From contig CAKTAV010000002.1 in assembly GCA_934532985.1 (NCBI GenBank), positions 213,826 to 277,825 of the forward strand: a DNA stretch of 64,000 bases. The letters are read 5' to 3'. Position 1 is the first letter of the stretch. The number at the start of each line of letters is the position of its first letter. Made by a program: the position numbers and the translations under genes. The DNA is from an uncultured Butyricicoccus sp. Its GTDB lineage: Bacteria > Bacillota > Clostridia > Oscillospirales > Butyricicoccaceae. Positions 7,645 to 15,054 of the stretch are shown here, piece by piece. The notes under the pieces were generated by a model. That model was not told the DNA's origin. It worked only from the letters and a program-made list of their open reading frames with translations, and searched no databases.

Positions 7645-8987
7645 TGGAAGAACACTCCATTCTCAATCGAATCCGTGTCATACTCACCGCGGGCAAACGC
7701 ATCCGACAGCAAAATTGCCATTTGGTAATCCACGCTCGTCTCAATGCCCTCAAACAGCATTTCACTCAGCGCCCGCTTCATGCGCGCCAAGGTCTCCGCA
7801 CGATCCTGTCCCGTTGTAATGAGCTTACCGATCATGCTGTCATAAAACGGCGGAATCGTGTAGCCCTGATATGCCGCCGTATCCACGCGCACGCCGACGC
7901 CGCCCGCCAGGTGCATCGACTGGATCGTGCCCGGACACGGCGCGAAATTCGCCATCGCGTCCTCCGCATTGATGCGGCACTCCATCGCCGTGCCGTGCAG
8001 CGAAATATCCTCCTGCCGCAGCCCCAGCGGTTCTCCCGCCGCAATGCGAATCTGCTTGGCAACCAGATCAATACCTGTGACCATTTCCGTCACCGGATGC
8101 TCCACCTGTATGCGGGTATTGACCTCACAGAAATAGAAGTTCTGGTCATGATCCACAAGGAATTCCACCGTTCCGGCGCTCTGATATCCCGCTTCCTTCG
8201 CCAGAGACACTGCACACTGACACATGCGCTCGCGCACCTCCTCGTGCAGTATTGGTGACGGCGCTTCTTCAATCAGCTTCTGATGGCGGCGCTGCACCGA
8301 ACAATCGCGGTCATAGAGATGCACGACGTTTCCAAAGCAATCGCCCAGAATCTGCACCTCAACATGACGCGGATGGCGAATCAGCTTTTCCAGATACAGC
8401 CGTCCGTCGCCGAAGTTGGCAACCGCTTCCGCCGACGCGCTGTGGTACGCCGCCGCCAGCTCGTCCTCACTCTCGACAACGCGAATTCCCTTTCCACCGC
8501 CGCCAGACGACGCCTTGAGCATCACCGGATATCCGATTTTTTTTGCCCACCTTTTGGCATCCTCCACGGATTCCAAAATGCCTTCCGAGCCCGGTGTCAA
8601 CGGAACACCCGCGCGTTTTGCAGTCTCTTTCGCCGTCGCTTTGTCACCCATACTGCGAATGACGTCCGCCGTCGGACCGATAAACGCCAGTCCGTTTTCC
8701 ACACACAGCTGCGCAAACTCCGCATTCTCCGACAAAAAGCCATATCCCGGATGAACCGCCTGCGCACCTGCTCCCAGTGCCGCTTCAATAATATTGCTGC
8801 CGTTGAGATAGCTGTCCTGCGCGCGTGCCGGGCCAATGCAAACCGCTTCGTCCGCAATCTGCGCGTGTAGCGCTTCCCGATCCGCTTCCGAATACACCGC
8901 TACACTGACGATACCCAAATCGCGGCAGGCACGAATAATCCGAACCGCAATTTCGCCGCGGTTCGCAATCAAAATCTTGGAAAACAT
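7641..8987 (-). CDS. accC: acetyl-CoA carboxylase, biotin carboxylase subunit
   Basis: A 448-residue ATP-grasp enzyme that carboxylates biotin on AccB using bicarbonate and ATP. It begins MFSKILIANRGEIAVR, the invariant family start; the glycine-rich ATP loop SSGGGGKGIRVV lies near residue 163 and the signature EVNTRIQVEHPVTEM near residue 288. The frame is open far upstream into fabZ, but 8987 is the start given by family conservation; it follows the fabZ stop by 2 bp. Only a weak GGGGA site precedes it, so coupling to fabZ is likely. Confidence 0.95.
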   Translation of the reverse strand: MFSKILIANRGEIAVRIIRACRDLGIVSVAVYSEADREALHAQIADEAVCIGPARAQDSYLNGSNIIEAALGAGAQAVHPGYGFLSENAEFAQLCVENGLAFIGPTADVIRSMGDKATAKETAKRAGVPLTPGSEGILESVEDAKRWAKKIGYPVMLKASSGGGGKGIRVVESEDELAAAYHSASAEAVANFGDGRLYLEKLIRHPRHVEVQILGDCFGNVVHLYDRDCSVQRRHQKLIEEAPSPILHEEVRERMCQCAVSLAKEAGYQSAGTVEFLVDHDQNFYFCEVNTRIQVEHPVTEMVTGIDLVAKQIRIAAGEPLGLRQEDISLHGTAMECRINAEDAMANFAPCPGTIQSMHLAGGVGVRVDTAAYQGYTIPPFYDSMIGKLITTGQDRAETLARMKRALSEMLFEGIETSVDYQMAILLSDAFARGEYDTDSIENGVFFQ

Positions 8988-8989
8988 AA

Positions 8990-9421
8990 TCAGTCCCCAA
9001 TCGCGCAGGTAAACGTACCCTGTGCCGCTTTTTCCTCGCCGACATAGGCCACGCCGTCTGCCACTACCATTCGTCCGCGGATTTTGACCAGCTGCACCTT
9101 CAGCGTGACGGTCTCCCCCGGCAGCACCTTGCGGCGGAACTTGATTTTGTCCCACGACGCAAAATATCCTGTCTTGCCACGGTATTCCTCGCGCGACAAA
9201 ATCGCCGCCGCGCCGGTCTGGGCAAGCGCCTCAATCAGGAACACACCCGGCACCACCGGATTGCCCGGAAAATGTCCGGCAAAAAACGCTTCTTCTCCGG
9301 TAAACGTCTTGACACCTACCACTGTGCCGTTTTCTTGATCCAGCTCCTCAATGCGATCCACCATCAGCATCGGGTCGCGGTGCGGGATGATCTGCTGAAT
9401 CTCTTCCATGTTATAAACCAT
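8990..9421 (-). CDS. fabZ: 3-hydroxyacyl-ACP dehydratase
   Basis: FabZ dehydrates 3-hydroxyacyl-ACP to trans-2-enoyl-ACP. The 143-residue hot-dog fold protein has IIPHRDPMLMVDRI at residues 11-24, the catalytic histidine H50 in AGHFPGNPVVPG and catalytic E64 in FLIEALAQ. The start has GGAGGGG 8 bp upstream. It sits between accB and accC, an interleaving seen in several Gram-positive fab clusters. No fabA or fabM candidate is seen in the window, so how unsaturated acids are made is not shown here. Confidence 0.94.
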   Translation of the reverse strand: MVYNMEEIQQIIPHRDPMLMVDRIEELDQENGTVVGVKTFTGEEAFFAGHFPGNPVVPGVFLIEALAQTGAAAILSREEYRGKTGYFASWDKIKFRRKVLPGETVTLKVQLVKIRGRMVVADGVAYVGEEKAAQGTFTCAIGD

Positions 9422-9438
9422 GCCTATCCCCTCCGCTT

Positions 9439-9873
9439 TTATTCTTCAATCTCAAACAGCGGCTGATTATATTCCACCAGATCGCCGTTGGTCACCAGCA
9501 CACGACGCACGACGCCGTCGCATGGGCTTTCGATATTATTCATAATCTTCATGGCTTCAATGATACACAGGATATCACCTTTTTTCACGGTATCTCCCGG
9601 CTGTACCATCGGCGGCTCTTCCGGTGAGTCCGATGCATAAAACGTACCCACTAACGGCGCCGGAACCACCGTGCCGCCAAAGCTCTCTTCCTGCGGGACT
9701 TCTGTCTCCACCGGTGCGCTCGGCAGTGCCTGTGGCGCAGCAGCAGCTACTGTCCCCTGCTTTTCAATTGTCAGAGAAAAATCGCCGTGCTGAATGCTCA
9801 GTCGGCTGATGTCCGAGCCGCGCAGCTTGTCAATGCACGCAAAGGCAAATTCCTGTAATTCCTTGTCCTGCAT
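9439..9873 (-). CDS. accB: biotin carboxyl carrier protein of acetyl-CoA carboxylase
   Basis: A 144-residue carrier with the biotinyl domain at the C-terminus; the acceptor is K109 in IIEAMKIMNNIE. An Ala/Pro-rich linker (about residues 42-65) separates it from the N-terminal part, and the thumb-containing stretch APLVGTFYASDSP precedes the biotin site. The frame stays open upstream through fabF, but the ATG at 9873 has GGGAGAG upstream and gives the normal BCCP length. Confidence 0.94.
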   Translation of the reverse strand: MQDKELQEFAFACIDKLRGSDISRLSIQHGDFSLTIEKQGTVAAAAPQALPSAPVETEVPQEESFGGTVVPAPLVGTFYASDSPEEPPMVQPGDTVKKGDILCIIEAMKIMNNIESPCDGVVRRVLVTNGDLVEYNQPLFEIEE

Positions 9874-9883
9874 ATGCTCTCCC

Positions 9884-11119
9884 TCACTCTCGGTAGCGGC
9901 GCAGTGCCACTGCGGCATTGTGGCCGCCGAATCCCAGCGAATTGGAAATCGCTGCCTCGATCTCACAGGTGACCGCCGTGTTCGGCACATAATCCAGATC
10001 ACAGCCCTCGCCCGTCTGCTCCAGATGAATGGTCGGCGGGATAATTCCCTCCTCCATCGCCTTGGCACACGCGATGGCCTCAATGGCACCCGCTGCGCCC
10101 AGCAGATGTCCCGTCATCGACTTAGTGGACGAAACCTTTACCGTCTTTGCCGCTTCGCCCAGCGCCAGATGAATCGCCTTGGTCTCCGACGAATCGTTTA
10201 CCGGCGTCGATGTGCCATGCGCATTGATATAGGTAACGTCCTTCGGTTCCAGTCCGCCATCCTGCATAGCCATCGTAATCGCGCGGGACGGGGCTTCTCC
10301 CGTCGGATCCGGCGCAGTAATATGATGCGCATCCGATGTCGCGCCGTAGCCAACAACTTCCGCGATAATATTCGCTCCGCGCGCCTTCGCGTGCGTCAGA
10401 CTCTCCAGCACCAGCACACCGGCGCCCTCACCCATGACGAAGCCGCTGCGGTTTTCGTCAAATGGGCGGCACGCCTTTTCCGGATCGCTCTCTTGCGTCA
10501 GCGCGTGCATGTTGGCAAAGCCAGCCACCGCCATACGGGTAATGCTTGCTTCCGTGCCGCCCGCCACGGCAGCGTCCAGATAGCCATGACGAATCGCGCG
10601 CATCGCTTCGCCAATCGCATGCGTACTGGAGGCACACGCGCTCACCGGCGCAAAGCTGTTGCCCTTGAGGCCGTGCGCCATCGACACATGCGCCGTAGCC
10701 ATATTGGCGATCAGCATCGGGATGCAAAACGGGGAAACGCGGCGCGGTCCCTTATTCAGCAGCTTTTCATACTCGCTCTCAAACACCGCCAGTCCGCCGA
10801 TGCCGGAGCTGATATAGGTGCCGACGCGGAACGGGTCAATACCGCTGCCCATCAGTCCGGACTGCCGCATGGCTTCGTTCGCCGCCGCCAGCGCAAAGTG
10901 GCAATTGCGATCCATATGCGCCGCTTCCTTGCGGTCCAAAAAGCTCTCCGGATCAAATCCGTGCACTTCACCGGCGACGCTCGCCTTATAGCCCGTCGCG
11001 TCAAAGGCGGTAATTGGTCCGATGCCGTTTGCGCCCGTGCGCAGACCCTCCCAATATTCCGGCACGCTGTTGCCCAGCGGGGTAACCGCGCCCATGCCTG
11101 TAATTACTACTCGTTCCAT
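9884..11119 (-). CDS. fabF: 3-oxoacyl-ACP synthase II
   Basis: FabF elongates acyl-ACP with malonyl-ACP by decarboxylative Claisen condensation. The 411-residue product has the Cys-His-His triad: C162 in VSACASSTHAIG, H301 in INAHGTSTPVND and H338 in KSMTGHLLGAAG. The start MERVVITGMGAVTPLG matches the family; AAGGAG lies just upstream. It overlaps nothing and is 16 bp after fabG. Confidence 0.96.
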   Translation of the reverse strand: MERVVITGMGAVTPLGNSVPEYWEGLRTGANGIGPITAFDATGYKASVAGEVHGFDPESFLDRKEAAHMDRNCHFALAAANEAMRQSGLMGSGIDPFRVGTYISSGIGGLAVFESEYEKLLNKGPRRVSPFCIPMLIANMATAHVSMAHGLKGNSFAPVSACASSTHAIGEAMRAIRHGYLDAAVAGGTEASITRMAVAGFANMHALTQESDPEKACRPFDENRSGFVMGEGAGVLVLESLTHAKARGANIIAEVVGYGATSDAHHITAPDPTGEAPSRAITMAMQDGGLEPKDVTYINAHGTSTPVNDSSETKAIHLALGEAAKTVKVSSTKSMTGHLLGAAGAIEAIACAKAMEEGIIPPTIHLEQTGEGCDLDYVPNTAVTCEIEAAISNSLGFGGHNAAVALRRYRE

Positions 11120-11135
11120 GCTGACTCCTTCTCCA

Positions 11136-11870
11136 TCACAATGCCATGCCGCCGTCTGCGGCGATGACCTGACCGGTAATATAGGATGCCTTCTCCGACG
11201 CGAGAAAGGCAACAAGTTCTGCAATTTCCTCCGGTTTGCCGAATCGTCCGAGTGAAATGCGCTTCTGTGCTTCGCTCTGTACATTTTCCGGCAGCGCCGC
11301 TGTCATATCCGTCTCCACAAATCCCGGTGCCACCGCGTTGACACGGATACCGCGTGAGCCAAGCTCCTTGGACGCTGTCTTGGTCAGTCCGATCACGCCC
11401 GCCTTTGCCGCGGCGTAGTTGGCCTGTCCGGCGTTGCCGGAAATGCCGGATACCGACGCCAGATTGACAATGCTGCCCTTCTTGGCTCGCATCATCTGTG
11501 CGCCGACCAAGCTGGTCATATAAAACGTTCCGTTCAGGCAGGCATTCAGCACGCTCTGAAACTGCTCCGGCTTCATCCGAACCAGCAGACCGTCCCGCGT
11601 GATGCCCGCGTTGTTCACCAGAATCTCCGGAATGCCGATTTCCTTTTTTATCGTGTCCATCGCCTGCTTGCAGGCGTCATAATCCGCCACATCCCATGCC
11701 ATGGCATAGGCATTCACACCCAGTGCACGGCACGCGTCCGCAACCGCTTCCGCCTTTTCCACCGAAGAAACGCAGTTTGCCACGACATCACATCCATCCG
11801 CCGCCAGCTTTTTGGCAATCGCCGCGCCGATGCCGCGGGACGCTCCGGTTACAATCGCAAGTTTTCCCAT
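11136..11870 (-). CDS. fabG: 3-oxoacyl-ACP reductase
   Basis: A 244-residue short-chain dehydrogenase that reduces 3-oxoacyl-ACP with NADPH. It shows the nucleotide loop TGASRGIG at residues 8-15, NNAG near residue 87, and the catalytic Ser-Tyr-Lys set (NLASVSGISGNAGQANYAAAKAG, quoted in parts: S in LASVSG, YxxxK in YAAAK). The C-terminal YITGQVIAADGGM is typical for FabG. Gene order places it between fabK and fabF. Confidence 0.95.
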   Translation of the reverse strand: MGKLAIVTGASRGIGAAIAKKLAADGCDVVANCVSSVEKAEAVADACRALGVNAYAMAWDVADYDACKQAMDTIKKEIGIPEILVNNAGITRDGLLVRMKPEQFQSVLNACLNGTFYMTSLVGAQMMRAKKGSIVNLASVSGISGNAGQANYAAAKAGVIGLTKTASKELGSRGIRVNAVAPGFVETDMTAALPENVQSEAQKRISLGRFGKPEEIAELVAFLASEKASYITGQVIAADGGMAL

Positions 11871-11881
11871 CGTTTCCTCCG

Positions 11882-12829
11882 TTATCCGATCCGTGTCGGC
11901 GCGGTGCGCAGCAGCTGCTCTGCCTCACCCACCATTGTTTGAATGATTTCCGCACAGGTGGACGGCCCCTTGACCAATCCGGCAATCTGCCCCGACATAA
12001 ACGTTCCCTCTTGGAAGTTGCCGTCCTGCACCGCCTTGCGCAGGGAGCCCGCCGTCATGGTTTCAATTTCCTCCAGTGTGCGTGTCTCGATATGTCCCTC
12101 CATCTGCACCAGCTGGCGCGACAGCGGCGACTTGAGCGAGCGCACAGGATGTCCCGATGCCCGTCCGGTCACGACCGTTGAGATATCGTTTGCCTTAAAC
12201 ACCATCTCTTTGTACTTTTCCGAAATGCGACATTCCTGTGCGCCGAGAAATACCGTGCCGCACTGTACGCCCTCCGCGCCAAAGATGCGCGCCGCGGCCA
12301 GTCCGCGTCCGTCCGCCACGCCGCCAGCACAGACTACCGGAATGGAAACTGCGTCCACCACCTGCGGCAAAAGCGCCATTGTCGTGGTCTCGCCGATGTG
12401 TCCTCCGGCCTCGGTACCCTCCGCGATGACGGCATCCGCACCGGCGCGCTCCATTCTCCGCGCATATGCTACCGAAGCGACCACCGGCAGAACCTTCACG
12501 CCCGCCTGCTTCCACTCCGCAATATACTTGGACGGCGAGCCCGCGCCGGTCGTCACTACCGGAACGCCCTCATCCAGCACCAGCTGTGCCAGATCGTCCG
12601 CCGTCGGGTTGAGCAGCATGATATTCAGCGCAAACGGCTTGTCCGTCTTTTCCTTGACGCGACGAATCTCCTCGCGCACGACATCCACCGGCGCCGCGCC
12701 GCCTGCCACAATGCCTAGTCCCCCGGCATTGGAAACCGCCGCCGCCAGATTGGATTCGGCAATCCACGCCATCGCGCCCTGAATCACCGGATATTCAATG
12801 CCCAAAAGCTCTGTAATCTTTGTTTTCAT
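11882..12829 (-). CDS. fabK: enoyl-ACP reductase II, FMN-dependent
   Basis: FabK reduces trans-2-enoyl-ACP, the last step of each elongation round, using FMN and NAD(P)H; it replaces the triclosan-sensitive FabI in many streptococci and Clostridia. The 315-residue TIM-barrel protein of the nitronate monooxygenase/FabK family opens with LLGIEYPVIQGAMAWI and has the flavin-site segments SNAGGLGIVAGG and EGTEAGGHIGE. No fabI is present in the window, so this is probably the enoyl reductase of the pathway. Its position right after fabH supports FabK over a nitroalkane oxidase. Confidence 0.93.
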   Translation of the reverse strand: MKTKITELLGIEYPVIQGAMAWIAESNLAAAVSNAGGLGIVAGGAAPVDVVREEIRRVKEKTDKPFALNIMLLNPTADDLAQLVLDEGVPVVTTGAGSPSKYIAEWKQAGVKVLPVVASVAYARRMERAGADAVIAEGTEAGGHIGETTTMALLPQVVDAVSIPVVCAGGVADGRGLAAARIFGAEGVQCGTVFLGAQECRISEKYKEMVFKANDISTVVTGRASGHPVRSLKSPLSRQLVQMEGHIETRTLEEIETMTAGSLRKAVQDGNFQEGTFMSGQIAGLVKGPSTCAEIIQTMVGEAEQLLRTAPTRIG

Positions 12830-12853
12830 TCGTGTTATCCTCGTCTATCGTTG

Positions 12854-13840
12854 TCAGATGCGAATTAAAACCGACCCGTAGGTCAGGCCGCCGCCAAAAC
12901 CGACAAAAATCGCTCGCTGTCCCTGTTTCAAACGTCCCTCGCGCCGCATTTCATCAATGCAAATAGGAATGGACGCGCTGGATGTGTTGCCTACCTTCGG
13001 GAGATTGACATACACTCGCTCTCGATCCAGTCCATATCGGCGGCAAACCATGTCAATAATGCGCAGATTGGCCTGATGCGGAACAATCCAGTCAATCTGG
13101 TCTGCGGTAAGGCCGGATTTCTTCAGCACCGCGTCAATCGCCTCCGGCACTGCCCGCGCCGTAAAGCGGAACACTTCTTTGCCGTTCATCCGCAGGAAGC
13201 GATCCGTCGGCGATCTGTCCCGCTGTGTGCCCAGCGGATTTTCCACCGGAAGCGCCCGCGCCAGCAATGCATCGCCGCGGCTTCCGTCCGCGCCGAGCTG
13301 CGTGGCAGCAATGCCCTCCTGCTGCTCGTCCCACTGATATACCACAGCCGCCGCGCCGTCGCCGAAAATGCAGCACACCGTGCGGTCAGTATAATCCACA
13401 ATACGGCTCAAATTTTCCGCACACACTACCAAAACCGTCTTGGCCTTTCCGCTGCGCAGATAGGTGTCCGCCACGTCAGTTGCATAGACAAAGCCGGAGC
13501 AGGCCGCCGTCAAATCAAACGCCGCCGCATGATCTGCTCCCAGCGCATGCTGTACGCGGCAGCTCAGGGACGGCGTGTAGCTGTCCGGCGTCGCCGTACA
13601 CGCGATAATCAGATCAATCTCGTCCGCTGGAATCGCAGCATCCTTCAACGCGCGCTGCGCCGCCGGAACGGCCAGCTGCTCGGTCGTCGTATTGACGGCA
13701 ATCCGGCGTTCCTTGATGCCGGTGCGCTGCACAATCCACTCGTCCGAGGTATCTACCATGTGTGTGAGCATCTCATTGGTCAAGCGAAGCTCCGGCAGAT
13801 AGCTTCCGCTGCCCTTTATTATCGTTCCGATCCAAATCAC
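12854..13840 (-). CDS. fabH: 3-oxoacyl-ACP synthase III
   Basis: FabH starts fatty acid synthesis by condensing acetyl-CoA (or a branched acyl-CoA) with malonyl-ACP. The catalytic triad is clear: C114 in LTAACSGF, H255 in VPHQANLRI and N285 in VGNTSSASIP. It is the first gene of the operon. The start is a GTG at 13840, preceded only by a poorly spaced GGGA, so initiation may be weak or the start may differ slightly. The transcript begins about 30 bp upstream, next to a FabT-like palindrome (13852-13868). Confidence 0.93.
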   Translation of the reverse strand: MIWIGTIIKGSGSYLPELRLTNEMLTHMVDTSDEWIVQRTGIKERRIAVNTTTEQLAVPAAQRALKDAAIPADEIDLIIACTATPDSYTPSLSCRVQHALGADHAAAFDLTAACSGFVYATDVADTYLRSGKAKTVLVVCAENLSRIVDYTDRTVCCIFGDGAAAVVYQWDEQQEGIAATQLGADGSRGDALLARALPVENPLGTQRDRSPTDRFLRMNGKEVFRFTARAVPEAIDAVLKKSGLTADQIDWIVPHQANLRIIDMVCRRYGLDRERVYVNLPKVGNTSSASIPICIDEMRREGRLKQGQRAIFVGFGGGLTYGSVLIRI

Positions 13841-13851
13841 TTCCCAAAAAA

Positions 13852-13868
13852 ACTTTGATTGACAAACT
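13852..13868. promoter_or_regulatory. palindrome resembling a FabT/FabR operator
   Basis: ACTTTGATTGACAAACT is an imperfect palindrome just downstream of the expected fabH transcription start. It closely resembles the streptococcal FabT box (AGTTTGATTATCAAATT); by my count 13 of 17 positions agree. A repressor bound here would block the fab/acc operon. No MarR-type fabT gene is found in this window, so the regulator would be encoded elsewhere. The sequence is certain; the function is inferred. Confidence 0.55.
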
Positions 13869-13879
13869 AAGTGTCTTTT

Positions 13880-13908
13880 ATTATAATTGACGTGTCAAGG
13901 TTTGTCAA
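13880..13908 (-). promoter_or_regulatory. consensus sigma-A promoter of the fab/acc operon
   Basis: On the minus strand TTGACA (13903-13908) and TATAAT (13880-13885) match the consensus perfectly and are separated by 17 bp. This is the strongest promoter seen in the window and drives the ten-gene fatty acid operon. Confidence 0.88.
13887..13898. promoter_or_regulatory. perfect 12-bp palindrome within the promoter spacer
   Basis: TTGACGTGTCAA reads as two 5-bp arms around GT and lies between the -35 and -10 boxes of the fabH promoter. Its position is ideal for an operator, but it resembles no operator I can name. It may partly be chance because it reuses promoter-like bases. Confidence 0.4.
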
Positions 13909-14000
13909 CATTTTTTGTTTGGCAGTCTAATAATCATCATATTTTACAAATATGTCCGTTAGTAGCATCGCGAATTAAAACAAAGTATGAGGTATGTTTC

Positions 14001-14915
14001 ATGAACACAACTGCTTTTTTCCCCGGACAGGGCGCACAGTATCCCGGCATGGGCCGCTCCGTCTATGAAGCCAGCGAGGGCGCACGCCGTATTTTTGAGT
14101 GCGCCTCCGACACCATGGGACAGTCCGTCCCCTCCCTGTGCTTTGACAGCACCAAAGAGGAGCTATCCCGCACGATTAACAGTCAGATCGCCATTTTCAC
14201 CTGCTCCCTCGCCGTGGCGCAGGCGCTGCACGAGCGCGGCGTAACATTTGACGCCTGTGCCGGTTTCTCGCTCGGCGAGTACACGGCGCTGACTGCCTCT
14301 GGCGTGCTGTCCTTAGAGGATGGTCTACGTCTGGTGCGCCGCCGCGGCGAACTGATGCAGAAGGCCGCCGATCAGACCGACGGCGGCATGGCCGCCATTC
14401 TGGGATTGCAGGATGACATTGTCGAGGAAATCTGCGCCAAGGCAGACGGCGTTGTCCTGCCGGTCAACTATAACTGCGACGGACAGCTGGTGATCGCCGG
14501 AACTTCCGCCGCGATCGAGCAGGCCGTTGCCGCCTGCAAGCAGGCTGGCGCGCGCCGCGCCGTACCTCTTGCGGTCTCCGGTGCGTTCCACACGCCGCTA
14601 ATGGCGGAGGCCGCCGCCGAGCTGCGCTCCTTCGCCGCCTCGCTGACGGTGAATCCGCCAACCATTCCGATTTATACCAATGTGACGGCACAGCGCCTTG
14701 ATCTCTCCGATCTTCCGGCACATCTGGAGCAGCACATGATTTCTCCGGTCCGCTGGAAGAGCCTTGTTCAAAATATGCTGGCAGACGGATATCAGCATGC
14801 ACTGGAGATCGGCCCCGGCAAAACCCTGACAGGTTTCGCGCGCAGAATTTCCAAAGAACTCATCTGCACGCCGGTGGAAACTATCGAAACTGTCATTTCC
14901 ATCACGGAAGAATGA
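14001..14915 (+). CDS. fabD: malonyl-CoA:ACP transacylase
   Basis: FabD loads malonyl groups from CoA onto ACP. The 304-residue product starts MNTTAFFPGQGAQYPGMG; the nucleophile is S90 in GFSLGEYTA and the catalytic histidine is H197 in SGAFHTPLM. The frame is open upstream across the regulatory region, but the ATG at 14001 matches the family start and has GAGG upstream. It is transcribed away from fabH and shares the 160-bp control region. A tentative plus-strand promoter is TTGTCA (13902-13907), 18 bp, TCTAAT (13926-13931). It is followed by its own terminator. Confidence 0.95.
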   Translation: MNTTAFFPGQGAQYPGMGRSVYEASEGARRIFECASDTMGQSVPSLCFDSTKEELSRTINSQIAIFTCSLAVAQALHERGVTFDACAGFSLGEYTALTASGVLSLEDGLRLVRRRGELMQKAADQTDGGMAAILGLQDDIVEEICAKADGVVLPVNYNCDGQLVIAGTSAAIEQAVAACKQAGARRAVPLAVSGAFHTPLMAEAAAELRSFAASLTVNPPTIPIYTNVTAQRLDLSDLPAHLEQHMISPVRWKSLVQNMLADGYQHALEIGPGKTLTGFARRISKELICTPVETIETVISITEE

Positions 14916-14956
14916 TTTTTCGTTGACGTTGCGCAAGAAAAAAGCTATACTATTCT

Positions 14957-14990
14957 GGCGGGATTCTGATTACTCGATCCCGCCTTTTTC
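14957..14990 (+). terminator. intrinsic terminator after fabD
   Basis: GGCGGGAT (14957-14964) pairs with ATCCCGCC (14977-14984) and is followed by TTTTTC. The 8-bp GC-rich stem lies about 40 bp after the fabD stop. Confidence 0.88.
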
Positions 14991-15054
14991 TTTGTCAACC
15001 GCTTTCCAGCCGTTTCCAATACGGTCTGGTTTTCATATTTAGGAGGAACTACTG

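Noticed and set aside
9794..11167. Long plus-strand open frame opposite fabF
   Set aside because: Shadow of fabF: Arg/His-rich composition, no start site, and fabF has all catalytic residues.
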